Source of the DNA: Clostridium sp. UBA5530
GTDB lineage: Bacteria; Bacillota; Clostridia; Clostridiales; Clostridiaceae
Reading direction: 5' to 3'
Length of the DNA stretch: 6,380 bases
Assembly: GCA_002423705.1 (NCBI GenBank)
Contig: DINW01000082.1
Span: 20,098 to 26,477 of the forward strand
Part shown: positions 5,114-6,380 of the stretch, one piece after another
Layout of the letters: each line of letters opens with the position of its first letter
Position numbering within the stretch: position 1 is the stretch's first letter
Made by a program: the position numbers and the translations under genes
Notes under the pieces: model-generated
What the model was told of the DNA's origin: nothing
The model's input: the letters and a program-made list of their open reading frames with translations, nothing else
Databases searched by the model: none

Positions 5114-6013
5114 ATGAAAAAAAAAGATGTAGAGTTTGATTACTTTGAGGCGTGGTGCTATGAGGATGATGAGAATGGAGAAAAGAAAATTTCTAATAAA
5201 TTTCAACTGGAAACAATTTTTCAAGCTGCTCAAAAAAGGTCTGCACAAGAGATTACATATCCTTATAGAGGTGAAAAAGCACGAATTCAAAAAGTTGTTT
5301 ATGATACTACAAATAAAGTGTGGGAGATTCAGCTGCTAAGATTAAGAGAAATAGCGCCACCAGGGTTGGCGAAGGATGATGGAACTTATGAAATATTTTT
5401 ATTAGAAGATGGGGAATATATTGGGGAGTCAGTTTCAATGTTGTACGATCCTGAATTTATGGTTCTATGTATTCAAAGAAATTATAATGCAATTCCGCCA
5501 TCTGGAGTAGAAGAATATTTAAATAAAACTATAGATTTTAACCCTATAATATGTTTAAGGCCTAAGCTATTATCCAGTAAAAATATTACTAAGCTAAGTA
5601 ATAGTAAAATATTTAGAAAGATATCTTTGGCAATAGCAACAGATGATTTTATAATTGATGATCGAAAACAAGGATTAAATAAATTATTAGGTAATATATT
5701 AAAATATGATGGATCAATAGTCCATATTGATATTTCAGTTGGAAATTCTAAAAAAGATAAAAGTTTGAGTCCTGGATTAGCTTACGACACAATTCAAAAT
5801 CTATATAATGATAGTGCTACAACAAAATTAAAAGCTAATATAAGAGATATTAATGATACTAAGGTTGAAAAAGTTGATTTATTTGATGATAGAATGAAAG
5901 ATATTGATGGGTTTGAGGTAAACAGAGAGAACCCTTTAACACATGAACGAGTTTACCCAAACCTTAGATTTAAGTTTTTATCAAGAAGAAATAAGGGAGA
6001 TTTTAAAAAATAA
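5114..6013 (+). CDS. Soluble protein of unknown function, probably DUF6731-like; candidate prophage defence component (299 aa)
   Basis: ATG 5114 follows GGAGGG (5103-5108). The protein has no signal peptide or membrane segment. The N-terminal half is beta-rich and carries several motif-like stretches: VEFDYFEAW (6-14), a WEIQLLRLREIAPPGLAKDD segment (70-89), EDGEYIGESVSMLYDP (98-113) and LCIQRNYNAIPPSGVEEYLN (118-137). The C-terminal half is mixed helix and strand, with LATDD-like acidic turns, KVEKVDLFDDR (250-260), and a basic end (residues 285-299, FKFLSRRNKGDFKK). From memory this layout resembles DUF6731 proteins; I cannot confirm by search. No nuclease, kinase or methyltransferase motif is evident. 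A membrane protein gene follows after 18 bases, so the two probably form an operon and a complex. The order and sizes recall RexA-RexB and, in reverse order, Kiwa, which is why I suspect phage exclusion. A host gene just outside the prophage is the main alternative. Confidence 0.7.
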   Translation: MKKKDVEFDYFEAWCYEDDENGEKKISNKFQLETIFQAAQKRSAQEITYPYRGEKARIQKVVYDTTNKVWEIQLLRLREIAPPGLAKDDGTYEIFLLEDGEYIGESVSMLYDPEFMVLCIQRNYNAIPPSGVEEYLNKTIDFNPIICLRPKLLSSKNITKLSNSKIFRKISLAIATDDFIIDDRKQGLNKLLGNILKYDGSIVHIDISVGNSKKDKSLSPGLAYDTIQNLYNDSATTKLKANIRDINDTKVEKVDLFDDRMKDIDGFEVNRENPLTHERVYPNLRFKFLSRRNKGDFKK

Positions 6014-6031
6014 TTAAGTGGAGATGTGATA

Positions 6032-6380
6032 ATGGGAAGGTTTTGGGAGCGATTTTGTCCATATATTATAGCAACAATAATATGCTTTGTGTTACATTTT
6101 TTAAACGTAGAAAATTTTGAGGTGAAAAGATTAGAATTCATATTAAATTCTGTAATAACATTTTCAGTAACGTATATAGGATTTGTAATAACATCCATTA
6201 CGATACTTGTTGGATTTTCTGAAAAGCGTATTTTTAAGTTTTTAAAAAATAATGGATATACCAACTTAATAACCGAATATTTCTTATCATCAATTATAAT
6301 TGGCACAATATTAATATTATATAGTTTTTATTTGGGTTACTCTGTTGGCAGTGATAATGTTGTGGGCAAATTTTATATAA
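6032..6380 (+). CDS. Multi-pass membrane protein, partner of the preceding gene (3' end outside window)
   Basis: The frame opens at ATG 6032 with GGAG (6020-6023) eight bases before it and stays open for 116 codons to the end of the window. It starts MGRFWERFCPYIIATIICFV. Three membrane segments are visible: about residues 8-24, 38-62 (with GFVITSITILVGF) and 83-105 (ending ILYSFYLGYSV). Between the second and third lies a basic, probably cytoplasmic loop (SEKRIFKFLKNNGYTNLI). A fourth segment may lie beyond the window. Small proteins of three to four helices with an 'FVITxITIL' helix are common in bacterial accessory regions; no channel or enzyme motif can be named. Beside a soluble partner it may be a membrane effector or anchor, by analogy with RexB or KwaA; this is inference only. 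Confidence 0.75.
   Translation, partial: MGRFWERFCPYIIATIICFVLHFLNVENFEVKRLEFILNSVITFSVTYIGFVITSITILVGFSEKRIFKFLKNNGYTNLITEYFLSSIIIGTILILYSFYLGYSVGSDNVVGKFYI

Noticed and set aside
5136..5339. Second plus-strand frame (67 codons) inside the 5114 gene
   Set aside because: It overlaps the 299-codon frame that has the ribosome binding site. Its product is low-complexity, basic and Met-rich, as expected for a frame shadow.
5953..6306. Open frame of 117 codons on the minus strand over the end of the 5114 gene and the membrane gene
   Set aside because: It lies antisense to two well-supported plus-strand genes with good ribosome binding sites, and it would span their junction. Its own start has no convincing ribosome binding site.
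1..6380. CRISPR array, tRNA or rRNA gene, insertion sequence, phage attachment core
   Set aside because: No regularly spaced direct repeats, cloverleaf, ribosomal sequence, transposase or terminal inverted repeats were seen. An attachment core cannot be recognised without both prophage ends.

Overview
The window looks like the 3' end of the late (tail fibre and lysis) operon of a siphovirus- or myovirus-type prophage in a low-GC Gram-positive host, most probably a Clostridium. This rests on AT-rich codon use throughout, strong AGGAGG-type ribosome binding sites, all genes on the plus strand with gaps of a few bases or one-base overlaps, a BppU-like tail protein, an XkdX-family protein, a BhlA/UviB-type holin and a clostridial-style amidase endolysin. 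Species cannot be fixed from the sequence alone, and no integrase or attachment site is visible.

Layout. Positions 1-318 hold the C-terminal end of a probable tail-associated protein. A small unknown phage protein (334-588) follows, then the large 805-residue tail fibre/upper baseplate protein (603-3020, TTG start), a small protein with a helical C-terminus (3023-3367) and XkdX (3367-3498). A weak terminator-like hairpin then separates this structural block from the lysis cassette: BhlA/UviB-like holin (3541-3741), a second small membrane protein (3758-3937), a GAAA-tetraloop hairpin, and an Amidase_3 endolysin (3978-4889) with two C-terminal repeats of a probable wall-binding module. A good intrinsic terminator at 4888-4916 closes the late operon.

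The 224-base gap at 4890-5113 is the most structured non-coding stretch. It holds a Spo0A-box-like heptamer, an inverted repeat inside a possible plus-strand promoter, and on the minus strand a complete small-RNA transcription unit: extended -10 promoter, 5' hairpin and U-tailed terminator, giving a predicted RNA of about 75 nt. Nothing on the minus strand codes for protein here. The RNA would be a free-standing regulator, an antisense to the leader of the next operon, or a type I antitoxin RNA whose toxin is elsewhere or lost.

Beyond it lie two plus-strand genes that are not virion or lysis genes: a 299-residue soluble protein (5114-6013, probably DUF6731-like) and a multi-pass membrane protein (6032 onward, cut by the window end). 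A soluble protein followed by a small membrane protein, in the lysogenic-conversion position next to the lysin, recalls the layout of RexAB and Kiwa. It is the best candidate here for an undescribed prophage-borne defence or exclusion system, but that function is inferred from layout, not shown.
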